A stretch of DNA of 64,000 nt from JAAOII01 sp965207945. GTDB lineage: Bacteria > Pseudomonadota > Gammaproteobacteria > CBDBNL01 > JAAOII01. Within the stretch, counting starts at the first letter, position 1. Every line of letters begins with the position of its first letter. Shown piece by piece: positions 44,200-52,779 of this stretch. Where the stretch lies: the NCBI GenBank assembly GCA_965207945.1, contig OZ242303.1:124001-188000 (forward strand), in the 5' to 3' direction. A program made the translations under genes and the position numbers. The notes beneath the pieces were generated by a model that was not told the origin of the DNA, searched no databases, and worked only from the letters and a program-made list of their open reading frames with translations.

Positions 44200-44325
44200 A
44201 AGCAGTAGGAGCGGAGCTGCGCTCCGCCCGCAAAATGCCTAACACTCGCGACAAACCATCGGAATACTCGCTAAAACTCGCGACACATGTCTGTAGGGGC
44301 GGAGGGCTTTTACACGCCTCTACAT
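44200..44325 (+). repeat. Dispersed palindromic repeat, copy 3, with a partial second core
   Basis: Stem GCGGAGC-tgc-GCTCCGC at 44211-44227, then the conserved right flank (accatcggaatactcgctaa). It is followed by a second partial core (cgacacatgtctgtaggggc ggaggg) at 44280-44305. It lies between the divergent LysE and Kef genes in the same orientation as copy 2. Confidence 0.75.
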
Positions 44326-44362
44326 TCTCTTGTGGATAAAATAATCAATTAATTCACTTATA

Positions 44363-46324
44363 ATGAATAACATGGAAGGGTATCTCCCACAAGCATTTAT
44401 TTATCTTTGCGCTGCAGTTATTGCGGTTCCAGTAGCTAGACGCCTGGGACTCGGTTCGGTTTTGGGGTATTTAATAGCTGGGGTAATTATAGGTCCTATT
44501 CTTGGCATGGCTGGCTCTGAAACTGACCAGCTAAGACATTTTGCCGAATTAGGGGTAATAATGATGCTATTCTTGGTCGGCTTAGAGCTTGCGCCACGTT
44601 CATTATGGGAAATGCGTGTCAAACTTTTAGGACTTGGTGGCATGCAAGTTATCCTCACAACCTCAGTAGTAGGATTAATAGCTTGGCAGCTCGGATTAGA
44701 TTGGAATATGGCGTTGGCATGTGGGTTAATATTCTCCCTTTCATCTACCGCCATTGTCTTGCAAACCCTTAATGAAAAAGGGTTGTTGAAAAGCGATGGC
44801 GGACAATCTTCTTTTGCGGTGCTATTGTTTCAAGATATCGCGGTTATTCCCATTTTGGCTTTACTGCCTTTGTTAGCTTTGCCGCATCTAACAGGAGACG
44901 CCTCTGCCATAGCGGCGGCAGATGAGCATGCTCAGGAGTTTAGTTTACTGCATGGGCTTGTGGGCTGGCAAGCGACATTGGTTACCATTGCAGTGATAAT
45001 CTCGGTTGTTGTGGGTGGATTTTATTTATCTCGTCCATTATTTCGTTACATCGCTTCATCCCGTTTGCGTGAGATATTTACCGCCGCGGCGCTACTACTG
45101 GTTATATCTATTGCGTTATTAATGGGGTTGGTCGGGCTTTCGCCAGCACTGGGGACATTTCTTGCTGGTGTGGTGCTTGCCAATAGCGAGTTTCGCCACG
45201 AGCTTGAAAGCAATATAGAACCTTTTAAGGGGGTACTACTTGGATTATTTTTTATCACTGTGGGAGCAGGTATTGACTTTGAACTAGTGCTCAATGATTC
45301 CTTTGTCATAATTGCGCTTACATTGGGGCTTGTTGGCGTAAAGGCGTTGATATTATTAGGGCTTTCATTCTTTTTTAATATTAGGGGTTCAGATCGCTGG
45401 CTATTTGTTCTTGGCTTGGCTCAGGCAGGTGAATTTGGCTTTGTGCTATTAGCTTTTGCGGGGCAGAGCAGTGTTCTTCCACAAGAGTTGGCAGATACTT
45501 TGCTTATAGTGGTGGCATTATCAATGTTATTAACTCCGGCGCTGTTTATATTCTTTGAAAAAGTTCTTAGTCCACGCCTAAGCAAATCTAAAGATAAATT
45601 TCAAGAGGACTTTGAAGGAGAGGGAATAAAGGAAATAAAGAAGGGCTCAATCATCATTGCTGGTCACGGTAGATTTGGTCAGGTAGTTGATAGGATGTTG
45701 ATTGCCAACGGCTTTAAAACGGTGGTGTTGGAATATCAAGCAGAGGTGATTGAAGGATTGCGCCGTTTTGGGGTTGAGACCTTTTATGGTGATGCGGCGC
45801 GCCCCGATTTATTGACAGCAGCTGGGCTACGTGAAGCAAAGATGCTGGTTGTTACCATTGATGATATAGAAAAATCAATAAGTATAGTTAAGTATGCCCG
45901 GGCTGAAAGACCAGATATTCGTATAGTTGCCAGAGCATGGGATCGCCGCCACGTTTATCGGTTGTATGCCGCTGGCGCCAATGATATAGTTAGAGAAACG
46001 TTTGATAGCTCGGTGCGAGCTGGGCGCTATGCCTTGGAAGCAATGGGAGTTAAGCGTGAAACAGCGAAAGAGAGCGCAGAGCTATTTACTAAACATGACA
46101 GGCGAGCGGTTCGTAAATTGGCACAGGTTTGGGACCCTGCAGTCCCAGTTTTTGAGAATGAAAAATACATTGCTTTATCGCGTAAACTGGTAGAAGAAAT
46201 TAATCAGGCGATGCAATCCGATAAACCCCTAGATAAAGGAAGGGATAAGAAAAAGAGAACAGCGCAAAAGAAAGTAGCACAAAAGAAAGTAACGCAAAAG
46301 AAAGTAACGCAAAAGAAAAAATAG
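44363..46324 (+). CDS. Monovalent cation:proton antiporter-2 (KefB/KefC-like) with TrkA-N domain
   Basis: 653 codons; ATG 44372 is an alternative. The N-terminal ~390 residues are a CPA2 transporter: GYLIAGVIIGP, FLVGLELAPRSLW, FQDIAVIPILALLP, GLAQAGEFGFVL. The cytoplasmic part is a Rossmann RCK/TrkA-N domain (IIIAGHGRFGQVVDRML ... VVTIDD). It probably exports K+ or Na+ with proton exchange. The glutathione control loop of true KefC cannot be confirmed. The C-terminus ends in KKVAQ/KKVTQ repeats coded by tandem 15-base units (46262-46320). Confidence 0.88.
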   Translation: MNNMEGYLPQAFIYLCAAVIAVPVARRLGLGSVLGYLIAGVIIGPILGMAGSETDQLRHFAELGVIMMLFLVGLELAPRSLWEMRVKLLGLGGMQVILTTSVVGLIAWQLGLDWNMALACGLIFSLSSTAIVLQTLNEKGLLKSDGGQSSFAVLLFQDIAVIPILALLPLLALPHLTGDASAIAAADEHAQEFSLLHGLVGWQATLVTIAVIISVVVGGFYLSRPLFRYIASSRLREIFTAAALLLVISIALLMGLVGLSPALGTFLAGVVLANSEFRHELESNIEPFKGVLLGLFFITVGAGIDFELVLNDSFVIIALTLGLVGVKALILLGLSFFFNIRGSDRWLFVLGLAQAGEFGFVLLAFAGQSSVLPQELADTLLIVVALSMLLTPALFIFFEKVLSPRLSKSKDKFQEDFEGEGIKEIKKGSIIIAGHGRFGQVVDRMLIANGFKTVVLEYQAEVIEGLRRFGVETFYGDAARPDLLTAAGLREAKMLVVTIDDIEKSISIVKYARAERPDIRIVARAWDRRHVYRLYAAGANDIVRETFDSSVRAGRYALEAMGVKRETAKESAELFTKHDRRAVRKLAQVWDPAVPVFENEKYIALSRKLVEEINQAMQSDKPLDKGRDKKKRTAQKKVAQKKVTQKKVTQKKK

Positions 46325-46423
46325 AAGAGCCGTTGCGTCCACTATGAGTTAATTCAAACTTCATATATAAGGAGGGCATAAGCAAGACAAAATCAGGATA
46401 TCATACTTTATAATATTATACAA

Positions 46424-47083
46424 ATGAGTTTAGCAATATTTGACCTTGATCATACTATCCTGCAAGGAGATAGTGATTCCGCTTGGTTACAGTTCCTTGT
46501 GGATGAAAATAAGGTGGACAAAGTAACTGTGGAGAAAATGAATGGTAAGTTCTATGATGACTATATGAACGGACGTTTGGAGTTTGATGATTATGCCAAT
46601 TTTGCCTTTGGAATAATAAGTTCTATCCATATTAGTAATCTTAAAACTTTGCGCAAAGAATATTTTAAGCAAAGAATAATACCGATGATTCGCCCTAAGG
46701 CAGTAGCATTGCTGGAGGGGCATCGCCGCCGCAAACATACCATAGTCCTATCTACAGCCACCAATGAATTTATTAGTCGTCCGATTGCAGAATACCTCAA
46801 GGTGGATGCTTTAATAGCCACGCAGCTTGAAAAATCAGTGGATGGCTTTACTGGCAATGTTTTTGGAACGCCAAACTTTCGCGAAGGAAAAATCACCAAT
46901 ATTCTTGAATGGCTTAAGGATAATACTCGTCATCAATTAGCTACCGCATATTTTTATAGCGATTCTATAAACGACCTTCCATTGCTACTGGCAGTAGGTT
47001 ATCCTCGCCCAGTTAATGCCGACCCAGCACTCTTGGCAAAGGCACGGGAAAATAGGTGGAGAAATCTTAATCTGAGCAAATAA
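46424..47083 (+). CDS. HAD-IB family phosphatase (SerB-like)
   Basis: 219 codons. Motif I FDLDHTILQGD, motif II Ser/Thr in LSTATNEF, motif III Lys in the FREGK segment and motif IV YFYSDSINDLPLL are all intact. This subgroup includes phosphoserine-like and phospholipid phosphatases; the substrate is not readable. TATAAT at 46409-46414 sits only about 9 bases before the ATG, so the transcript may be leaderless. The ABC exporter starts immediately after its stop. Confidence 0.85.
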   Translation: MSLAIFDLDHTILQGDSDSAWLQFLVDENKVDKVTVEKMNGKFYDDYMNGRLEFDDYANFAFGIISSIHISNLKTLRKEYFKQRIIPMIRPKAVALLEGHRRRKHTIVLSTATNEFISRPIAEYLKVDALIATQLEKSVDGFTGNVFGTPNFREGKITNILEWLKDNTRHQLATAYFYSDSINDLPLLLAVGYPRPVNADPALLAKARENRWRNLNLSK

Positions 47084-48880
47084 ATGGCGAGACGTTCAAT
47101 GTTAGGAAGGGCTGAATCGCTTAACCCTTCCGAGATGCTTCGCTCAATCAAAAAAAAATCTAATAGTGAAGATGAAATAACCTGGCGGCAGATATTCGGC
47201 AAGATACTGTCGCACCGCCGCATGCTTGTTAGGGCAAATTTATTAGCTCTTTTTTCAATGTTGGCTACAATTTCCTTGCCGCTGTTATTGCCATTATTGA
47301 TTGACGAGGTTGTGCTTAATCAGCCCGGACATATTATTCCAGCACTCAAGTCAATCATGCCACAAAATTGGGAAACCACTTATGGTTATGTGGTGGTTAT
47401 AACTGTAGCAACAGTATGTTTACGTTCACTGGGGCTTTCGTTAGATGTCCTACATAGTAGAATATTTTCGGTGATTTCCAAAGACCTTATCTATGATATA
47501 AGAATTAGAGCCCTCAGTTATTTGCGGCAAGTCCCCGTTAGTAATTTTGAGACATTAGGGGCGGGGAAAATAGCCAATCATTTCACCACCGATATAAACA
47601 CGATTGATGACTTTACCAGTGTGGCGTTAAGTAAGTTCTTAATTGGCGTCCTTTCTTTATGTGGCGTGCTGTTTGTGATGATATGGATTAGCCCCTTACT
47701 GACGCTTTTTTTAGTTCTATTTAATCCAGCGGTTGGAGTCCTAACTCAGAAACTTGGCAAATATGTTAAGAATCTAAAAAAGAAAGAGAACGCAAGTTTA
47801 GAGATGTTTCAATTAGCTCTCACCGAAACATTTGATGCAATACGCCAGATAAAAGTGAGTAATCGTGAACGCCAATTTTTTAGCCATTTAGATGTCCTAT
47901 CTGAGGATGTCAAAGAGCAATCGGCGGAGTTTAGCTGGCGCAATGATGCAGCCGAAAAAATGAGCATGTTTGTTTTTATGTTTGGCTTTGATGTGTTTCG
48001 TGCCTTCGCCATACTATTAGTGGCAGTTACCACCCTCAGCATAGGAGAGATGTTTGCAATGATTGGCTACCTGTGGTTTATGCTGGGATCGGTGCAGTCC
48101 ATATTACAAATACAGTATGGTTTTCATAGCGCGAATGGGGCTTTGGAAAGAATTAACGGCCTGCTGGCGATGCCGCGTGAGGAGGACTATGAATGTAAAA
48201 TAAACCCTTTTGTCAATAATGAGCCCGTATCTTTGCAAATTAAAAACCTTTCCTTTGGCTATAGCCAGCAGAATCTCATACTTAATGACATCTCGCTAAG
48301 TATAAAAGCAGGCGAGAAAGTGGGGATTAAAGGGGAAAGCGGTTGTGGTAAGTCCACCTTAGTGCAGGTGATTATGGGGTTGTATAGAATGAATAGCGGG
48401 CAGATTTTTTATAATGATGTTGCGCTGGAAGATATAGGATACGCCACGGTTAGAGCTAATGTGGCGGCAGTGTTACAACATCCTTCGCAGCTTAATACCA
48501 GTTTGCGGGTTAATTTATGCTTGGGTAATGAATATACTGACGAAGAACTGTGGCAGGCACTGCGCGTGGCGCAGCTTGATGATATAGTTGAAAATATGCC
48601 AAATAAGTTAGATAGCCAGATAGGGACTCGCGGAGTGCGTTTATCTGGCGGACAGCTACAGCGATTGGCTATTGCCCGCGTATTATTGACTCGTCCAAGT
48701 ATGCTTATTCTGGACGAAGCAACTTCCGCGTTGGATGAGAATACCGAAGCAAAATTGCATAAATCTTTGAACGAGCAATTCACGCATATAACCGCTTTGA
48801 TAGTTGCGCACAGAACCAGTGCTCTTAATCAAGCAGACCATGTATATGAAATGAAAGATGGTAGATTAATTCAGGTATAA
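47084..48880 (+). CDS. ABC exporter, fused permease and ATPase
   Basis: 598 codons. Six transmembrane helices in the first ~340 residues, then an ATPase with Walker A GESGCGKST, Q-loop VLQHPSQ, signature RLSGGQLQRLAIAR, Walker B MLILDEATSALD and switch His in VAHRT. The pattern is of bacteriocin/lipid-type exporters; the substrate is unknown and no peptidase C39 domain precedes. Adjacent, with no gap, to the HAD phosphatase. Confidence 0.9.
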   Translation: MARRSMLGRAESLNPSEMLRSIKKKSNSEDEITWRQIFGKILSHRRMLVRANLLALFSMLATISLPLLLPLLIDEVVLNQPGHIIPALKSIMPQNWETTYGYVVVITVATVCLRSLGLSLDVLHSRIFSVISKDLIYDIRIRALSYLRQVPVSNFETLGAGKIANHFTTDINTIDDFTSVALSKFLIGVLSLCGVLFVMIWISPLLTLFLVLFNPAVGVLTQKLGKYVKNLKKKENASLEMFQLALTETFDAIRQIKVSNRERQFFSHLDVLSEDVKEQSAEFSWRNDAAEKMSMFVFMFGFDVFRAFAILLVAVTTLSIGEMFAMIGYLWFMLGSVQSILQIQYGFHSANGALERINGLLAMPREEDYECKINPFVNNEPVSLQIKNLSFGYSQQNLILNDISLSIKAGEKVGIKGESGCGKSTLVQVIMGLYRMNSGQIFYNDVALEDIGYATVRANVAAVLQHPSQLNTSLRVNLCLGNEYTDEELWQALRVAQLDDIVENMPNKLDSQIGTRGVRLSGGQLQRLAIARVLLTRPSMLILDEATSALDENTEAKLHKSLNEQFTHITALIVAHRTSALNQADHVYEMKDGRLIQV

Positions 48881-48887
48881 TTCATTT

Positions 48888-49433
48888 ATGAAACTTTTTT
48901 TAGATTTTTTACCTATTATTGCATTTGTAGCTGCCTATTTTATTAGCGGTGATATTTACACTGCAACTGCATGGCTAATTGGCGGCAGTGCTGTGTTGGT
49001 GGCTGGCAATTGGTTTATGTTCCGTAAAGTGGATAAGATGCATCTTTTCACCTTTATTTTGCTCCTGTTATTTGGTGGGGCAACTTTGTTGTTGCGTGAT
49101 CCACGGCTTATTCAATGGAAGCCAACAATTGCTACTTGGGTTCTTGCTCTGTTATTTTTTGGTAGTAAATTTATTGGTAAGAAACCAATTATAGAAAGAT
49201 TACTCGGTAGTAAGATACAACTTCCGACTAAAGCTTGGTCGCGGTTAACTGATATGTGGGCGGCATTTTTTTTCATATCTGGGGCGGCAAATTTGTGGGT
49301 GTTTACCCAGTATAGCATGAGTAGCTGGGTGGCATTTAAGCTTTATGGTCAACTTGGACTAACTCTTGTATTTATAATTATTCAGGGAATTTATATAAGT
49401 CGCAATATTCCACTGACGGAATATAAAAAATAA
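48888..49433 (+). CDS. yciB: Inner-membrane septation protein YciB/IspZ
   Basis: 181 codons with five hydrophobic segments; FLPIIAFVAAYFI and the conserved C-terminal WVAFKLYGQLGLTLVF. YciB affects envelope integrity and division with YciA-C family partners. TATAAT at 48876-48881, overlapping the ABC stop codon, is seven bases before the ATG, so a leaderless transcript is possible in addition to readthrough. Confidence 0.93.
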   Translation: MKLFLDFLPIIAFVAAYFISGDIYTATAWLIGGSAVLVAGNWFMFRKVDKMHLFTFILLLLFGGATLLLRDPRLIQWKPTIATWVLALLFFGSKFIGKKPIIERLLGSKIQLPTKAWSRLTDMWAAFFFISGAANLWVFTQYSMSSWVAFKLYGQLGLTLVFIIIQGIYISRNIPLTEYKK

Positions 49434-49477
49434 ATAACTTATCATTCAACTTATTCAATTTATTCAAATTATTATTA

Positions 49478-50383
49478 ATGGATAGCAAAGATTTTGGCTT
49501 AGAGCTGATGCATACAGTCACTGGACTGGAACATCTTCACTATGGCTTTTGGGACAAGAAAACTAAACCTACTCTTATGAAGTTTCCTGCGGCGCAGGAA
49601 AAATACACTAACTTACTTCTTGACCTAATCAAAAAGCGCGAACAAAAGATGAAGGGCAAAATGGAGGGTAAAGTTAAATCTAAGCCACTGAGGATTTTGG
49701 ATGTGGGGTGCGGCAGTGGAACTACCTTATGCCGCTTATTAGGACAAGGATACAAGGTGGATGGCATAGTCCCTTCTGATTATTTATATGCCGCAGCCAA
49801 GGAAAAAGTAAAGAGAGAATTAAAACTTAATAAAAAGGCAAAATATGCCAAAGAATCAAAAGTATTCAAATGTATTTTTGAGGAAATACTACAACAAAAG
49901 CCCTTGCGTAAATATGATATAGTGCTATTTAGCGAGAGTTTTCAATATATTAAATTTAATGATTCTTATCCTATTTTGCGCCAACTTCTTAATCCCGCAG
50001 GCGAGATAATAATCGCCGATTTTTTTAGAATCTCCCAAGCTAAGGATCCGAGCTCTTTTGGTGGTGGACATTTTTTACCTAATTTTTATAACAGAACTAA
50101 GGATGAGCGTTTCCGCATGATTTCCGATAAGGACATAACTGCTAACATGCTGCCTAATATTGAACTATTGGATAATATGCTAATGCATAGAGGACTTCCT
50201 GCTTTGCATCTGTTGGATTCATTTTTATTATTTCGTCATAACATCATCTATAAAATGGTGAAGTTTTTATTCCGCCGTATATTTGCCAGAATTAAGCATA
50301 AGTATTTTTCTGGTAATCGTAATGCAAAGAACTTTGCCAAGTATAAAAGCTACAGAATAATGGTGTTGGCACCAGGCAAGTAG
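49478..50383 (+). CDS. SAM-dependent methyltransferase
   Basis: 301 codons. Class I fold with ILDVGCGSGTTLCRLL (motif I) and the acidic motif IVPSDY, then DIVLFSESFQYIKF and EIIIADFFRISQ. A basic C-terminal part (FLFRRIFARIKHKYF) could contact membrane or nucleic acid. The HYGFWDKK opening resembles small-molecule methyltransferases of the UbiE/ubiquinone kind, but the substrate cannot be named. Poly-Lys stretches occur near residues 50-70. Confidence 0.75.
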   Translation: MDSKDFGLELMHTVTGLEHLHYGFWDKKTKPTLMKFPAAQEKYTNLLLDLIKKREQKMKGKMEGKVKSKPLRILDVGCGSGTTLCRLLGQGYKVDGIVPSDYLYAAAKEKVKRELKLNKKAKYAKESKVFKCIFEEILQQKPLRKYDIVLFSESFQYIKFNDSYPILRQLLNPAGEIIIADFFRISQAKDPSSFGGGHFLPNFYNRTKDERFRMISDKDITANMLPNIELLDNMLMHRGLPALHLLDSFLLFRHNIIYKMVKFLFRRIFARIKHKYFSGNRNAKNFAKYKSYRIMVLAPGK

Positions 50384-50413
50384 TTTCTTAAAAATAGTTT
50401 ATAATTATTACTA

Positions 50414-50902
50414 ATGATTAAACTAAACGTAAAAATCCCAGATTTTGTTGCCTCGGCTACAAACGGTGAACTGTCCCTTAAATCATATCTCGGCAAGGTA
50501 TTGGTTTTGTATTTTTATCCGCGTGATAATACTTCAGGGTGCACTGTAGAAAGCCAGGACTTTGATGCTAGTTATGGTAAATTTAAAGCAGCTAACGCTG
50601 AGGTCATAGGGGTGTCTCGCGATACTATGAAATCTCACCATAAGTTCATTGAAAAATATGGGTTCTCATTTCCTTTGATTGCGGATCCTGAAGAGGAGTT
50701 GTGTAATAAATTTAATGTAATGAGGGATAAGAACATGTATGGCAAAAAAGTTAGAGGGATAGAAAGGAGCACTTTTATAATTGACACTGATGGAATTTTA
50801 CGCCGTGAATGGCGCAAGGTTAAGATACCTGGGCATGTTGAGGAGGTTCTTGCGGATGTCAAAAAAATAGCAGCGGGTGAAGCGTTGCAAGAACAAGAGT
50901 AA
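50414..50902 (+). CDS. bcp: Peroxiredoxin of the Bcp/PrxQ group
   Basis: 162 codons. Peroxidatic Cys in DNTSGCTVESQDF; PxxxTxxC is replaced by PRDNTSGC as in the family. The nearby resolving Cys five residues on (CTVQAC in E. coli) is absent, so this is a 1-Cys form that needs an outside thiol. It reduces hydroperoxides. TATAAT at 50400-50405, nine bases before the ATG, hints at a leaderless message. A GST-like gene follows after 18 bases. Confidence 0.93.
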   Translation: MIKLNVKIPDFVASATNGELSLKSYLGKVLVLYFYPRDNTSGCTVESQDFDASYGKFKAANAEVIGVSRDTMKSHHKFIEKYGFSFPLIADPEEELCNKFNVMRDKNMYGKKVRGIERSTFIIDTDGILRREWRKVKIPGHVEEVLADVKKIAAGEALQEQE

Positions 50903-50920
50903 CTGAGGGGAAAATATATT

Positions 50921-51526
50921 ATGTTAGCTGACTTTGAACTATATTCATGGAATCGCGGTAACGCCTTGGCGCCTGTGTTGTTTTTGGAAGAAACCAAGAC
51001 ATCCTATCACTTGATTCCCTCTAACCCCGAGTCCCGTTCGGTAACCAAAGAATTAAAGAAGATTAATCCTTTGGGCGACATTCCAGTTTTGGTTGACCGC
51101 CGCAAAGGCAAGAATAGTACATCGGTGTTCGGCACCTCTGCTATATTATGCTATCTAGCTTTTGATGCGAAAAAGCTTTTACCTAACGCTCCCTCTTTGT
51201 ATGCCGCATCATTGCAGTGGCTTTTTTGGCAGGAACGAGTTATTCAAGGCAACACTACGGTATATGGAGAAACATCGGATGACAAGTTAAAAGTGAAGTG
51301 CCGCACTCTACTTAAAAAAGCATTTAAAAAGATTGATAGCCGACTAAAACAAAGTAATTACATTGCAGAAGAGTTCTCTATTGCAGATATTTCCCTGTTT
51401 TTCTCAATTCGCAAGCCAGAAGATTATGGTATTTGGATAAACGAATATCCCAATATCCGTAATTGGATGACACGAATTAATGCGCGCAACGCCACCAAAA
51501 AATCCCTCACCATAACCTTCTATTAA
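50921..51526 (+). CDS. Glutathione S-transferase-family protein
   Basis: 201 codons. Thioredoxin-fold half with the cis-Pro NPLGDIPVLVD and Glu/Ser region FGTSAILCYLAF, then a helical C-terminal half (YIAEEFSIADISLFF, the usual GST-C signature). The N-terminal WNRGNALAPVLFLEE differs from SspA. The position next to the 1-Cys Bcp suggests a role in thiol-dependent stress defence, which is an inference. Confidence 0.85.
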   Translation: MLADFELYSWNRGNALAPVLFLEETKTSYHLIPSNPESRSVTKELKKINPLGDIPVLVDRRKGKNSTSVFGTSAILCYLAFDAKKLLPNAPSLYAASLQWLFWQERVIQGNTTVYGETSDDKLKVKCRTLLKKAFKKIDSRLKQSNYIAEEFSIADISLFFSIRKPEDYGIWINEYPNIRNWMTRINARNATKKSLTITFY

Positions 51527-51748
51527 TTCACAGCTAAGCGCTTCTGCGTGTGGCTTGAATTAACAGCACCAATCTGGTGCTTGAACTAATAACGCGCATA
51601 TTTATGATGCATAAATTCTCGCGATGTCTATATATGTGTGTTGCTAAAATTAACAATGTGCTTATATATGATGCATAAATTCTTGCGATAAAGGTCTGTA
51701 GGGGCGGAGCTGCGCTCCGCCCGCAAAATGCATAACTCCCACAACAAA
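51527..51748 (+). repeat. Intergenic region with dispersed palindromic repeat, copy 4
   Basis: Perfect 9-bp stem GGGCGGAGC-tgc-GCTCCGCCC at 51702-51722, preceded by tgatgcataaattcttgcga (51668-51687), as in copy 1. A further partial left flank (tgatgcataaattctcgcga) sits at 51605-51624, and a related cttgaat... at 51749 begins the DUF4325 cassette, so the cassette is inserted directly against the repeat. Confidence 0.8.
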
Positions 51749-51749
51749 C

Positions 51750-51803
51750 TTGAATATGGAGACAGAATTATTTATAATAAATGATAGGGGTAGTCACTAG
51801 TGA
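51750..51803 (+). promoter_or_regulatory. Promoter and palindromic operator of cassette A
   Basis: TTGAAT at 51750-51755, 17-base spacer, TATAAT at 51773-51778. A perfect 10-base palindrome TCACTAGTGA lies at 51794-51803, just after the expected transcription start. Position and symmetry suggest a repressor site. All elements are present again in copy B. Confidence 0.65.
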
Positions 51804-51824
51804 ACATAGTAGTGGAGGGAAATA

Positions 51825-51887
51825 ATGTCGGTAGTTTCTTCCCCAGAATTAGATATTCCTATAAAAGGAATTTTTATACAATGGTAA
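51825..51887 (+). CDS. 20-codon leader peptide of cassette A
   Basis: Reads M-S-V-V-S-S-P-E-L-D then IPIKGIFIQW-stop. A strong GGAGG is six bases before the ATG, whereas the DUF4325 ATG 19 bases further on has none, so translational coupling is plausible. A small stem ATTCCT-ataaa-AGGAAT (51855-51871) followed by TTTT lies inside it and could be an attenuator. Copy B keeps the first 20 residues and extends to 23 because its stop codon is changed. Confidence 0.5.
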   Translation: MSVVSSPELDIPIKGIFIQW

Positions 51888-51906
51888 ATTAACTAAAACT
51901 ATAATT

Positions 51907-52257
51907 ATGAAAGAAAAAATTATTAATATTGTTGAGGATTTCTCTGAAATGCCTTATGGTAGTACTGATGAACATGGTCCTGCAAATGGAGCGGCATTCC
52001 GCAAAATGTTGATGGATGCTATGAAGGAAAATGATGTTGTGAAAGTGGACTACAAGGGTTTAGTTTTCCTTCCTGGTTCTACTTTTCTGGATGAAGCATT
52101 TGGCGCTCTGACGCGAGTTGAGGGATACACCCAATCTTATCTTAATGAGCACCTGCAAATAATCAACTCATCTGAATATTCAAAGAAATTAATTAAGAGT
52201 GAAATAGCAGAAGGTGTAGAAGAAAGACGTATCGGAAGGAAAATAGAGGTCGCCTGA
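51907..52257 (+). CDS. STAS-like DUF4325 protein, copy A
   Basis: 116 codons. The DUF4325 pattern is clear: YGSTDEHGPANGAAFRKML, a hydrophobic strand VVKVDYKGLVFLPGSTFLDEAFGAL and a C-terminal helix. DUF4325 proteins resemble anti-sigma antagonist (STAS) folds and often sit beside histidine-kinase-like ATPases; none is here. The role is unknown. Copy B differs at only a few residues until the last ~10. Confidence 0.75.
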   Translation: MKEKIINIVEDFSEMPYGSTDEHGPANGAAFRKMLMDAMKENDVVKVDYKGLVFLPGSTFLDEAFGALTRVEGYTQSYLNEHLQIINSSEYSKKLIKSEIAEGVEERRIGRKIEVA

Positions 52258-52349
52258 GTAAACCAGAGACAAAATTCCTCTTTTGTCGGGGCGAGGATGG
52301 CGTGGACGGAACACGGCTCTAACCCTACAGATACACTTTACATTTAAAA

Positions 52350-52730
52350 ATGGTAATCCTTAAAACCCAAACTGACGAAGCACCCTCTTTTTGTGAAATG
52401 GTTTACGAACTTATTTCCATGGTACCACACGGTAAGGTTACAACCTACAAAGATATAGCAGAAAATCTTGGCTACCCTGGTTATGCTCGTCAAACTGCAT
52501 ATTGCCTAAGCCGCTTGGCTACAGCAGATACAAATAATGTATATAAAGACGTCCCCTGGCATAGAGTTATTCGCAGTGATATGAAGGTGGCTTTTGAACC
52601 AGCGTCTGATAAATTCAAACTGCAACATAGTATGTTGCGAAAAGAAGGAGTGGTACCTAATGCAGCCCCCAAGACACCCATCAAGTCACAAAAGTTTCCA
52701 TCTAAGTATCGCTATAAGTTTGGGGAATAA
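52350..52730 (+). CDS. Alkyltransferase-like (ATL) protein
   Basis: 126 codons; DNA-binding domain of the O6-alkylguanine transferase family with YELISMVPHGKVTTYKDIA, ARQTAYCLSRL and VPWHRVI. The catalytic PCHR cysteine is replaced by Trp70, the mark of ATL proteins, which bind alkylated guanine and hand it to nucleotide-excision repair instead of dealkylating it. The ~25-residue tail (SKYRYKFGE) is basic. Upstream (52258-52349) is a degenerate trace of the dispersed repeat (ctctaaccctacagatacac). Confidence 0.85.
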   Translation: MVILKTQTDEAPSFCEMVYELISMVPHGKVTTYKDIAENLGYPGYARQTAYCLSRLATADTNNVYKDVPWHRVIRSDMKVAFEPASDKFKLQHSMLRKEGVVPNAAPKTPIKSQKFPSKYRYKFGE

Positions 52731-52779
52731 TAATAGGGGAAGATTAATAGGATAACAATAGGATAATATTTCCTGTTAG

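Larger units (their letters stand above)
51749..52235 (+). repeat. DUF4325 cassette, copy A
   Basis: Strongly similar to 54230-54715 on the minus strand, across promoter, palindrome, leader and structural gene. Similarity starts abruptly one base before the -35 and fades in the last ~10 codons of the gene. The two copies face each other and enclose the alkyltransferase-like gene, ubiA and rnpB. Confidence 0.85.

Noticed and set aside
43436..44325. Insertion sequence around the LysE gene
   Set aside because: The repeats are direct, not inverted, and the enclosed gene is a transporter with no transposase motif.
44154..44339. Plus-strand ORF across repeat copy 3
   Set aside because: It is formed from repeat DNA and the LysE 5' end and has no ribosome site or plausible protein pattern.
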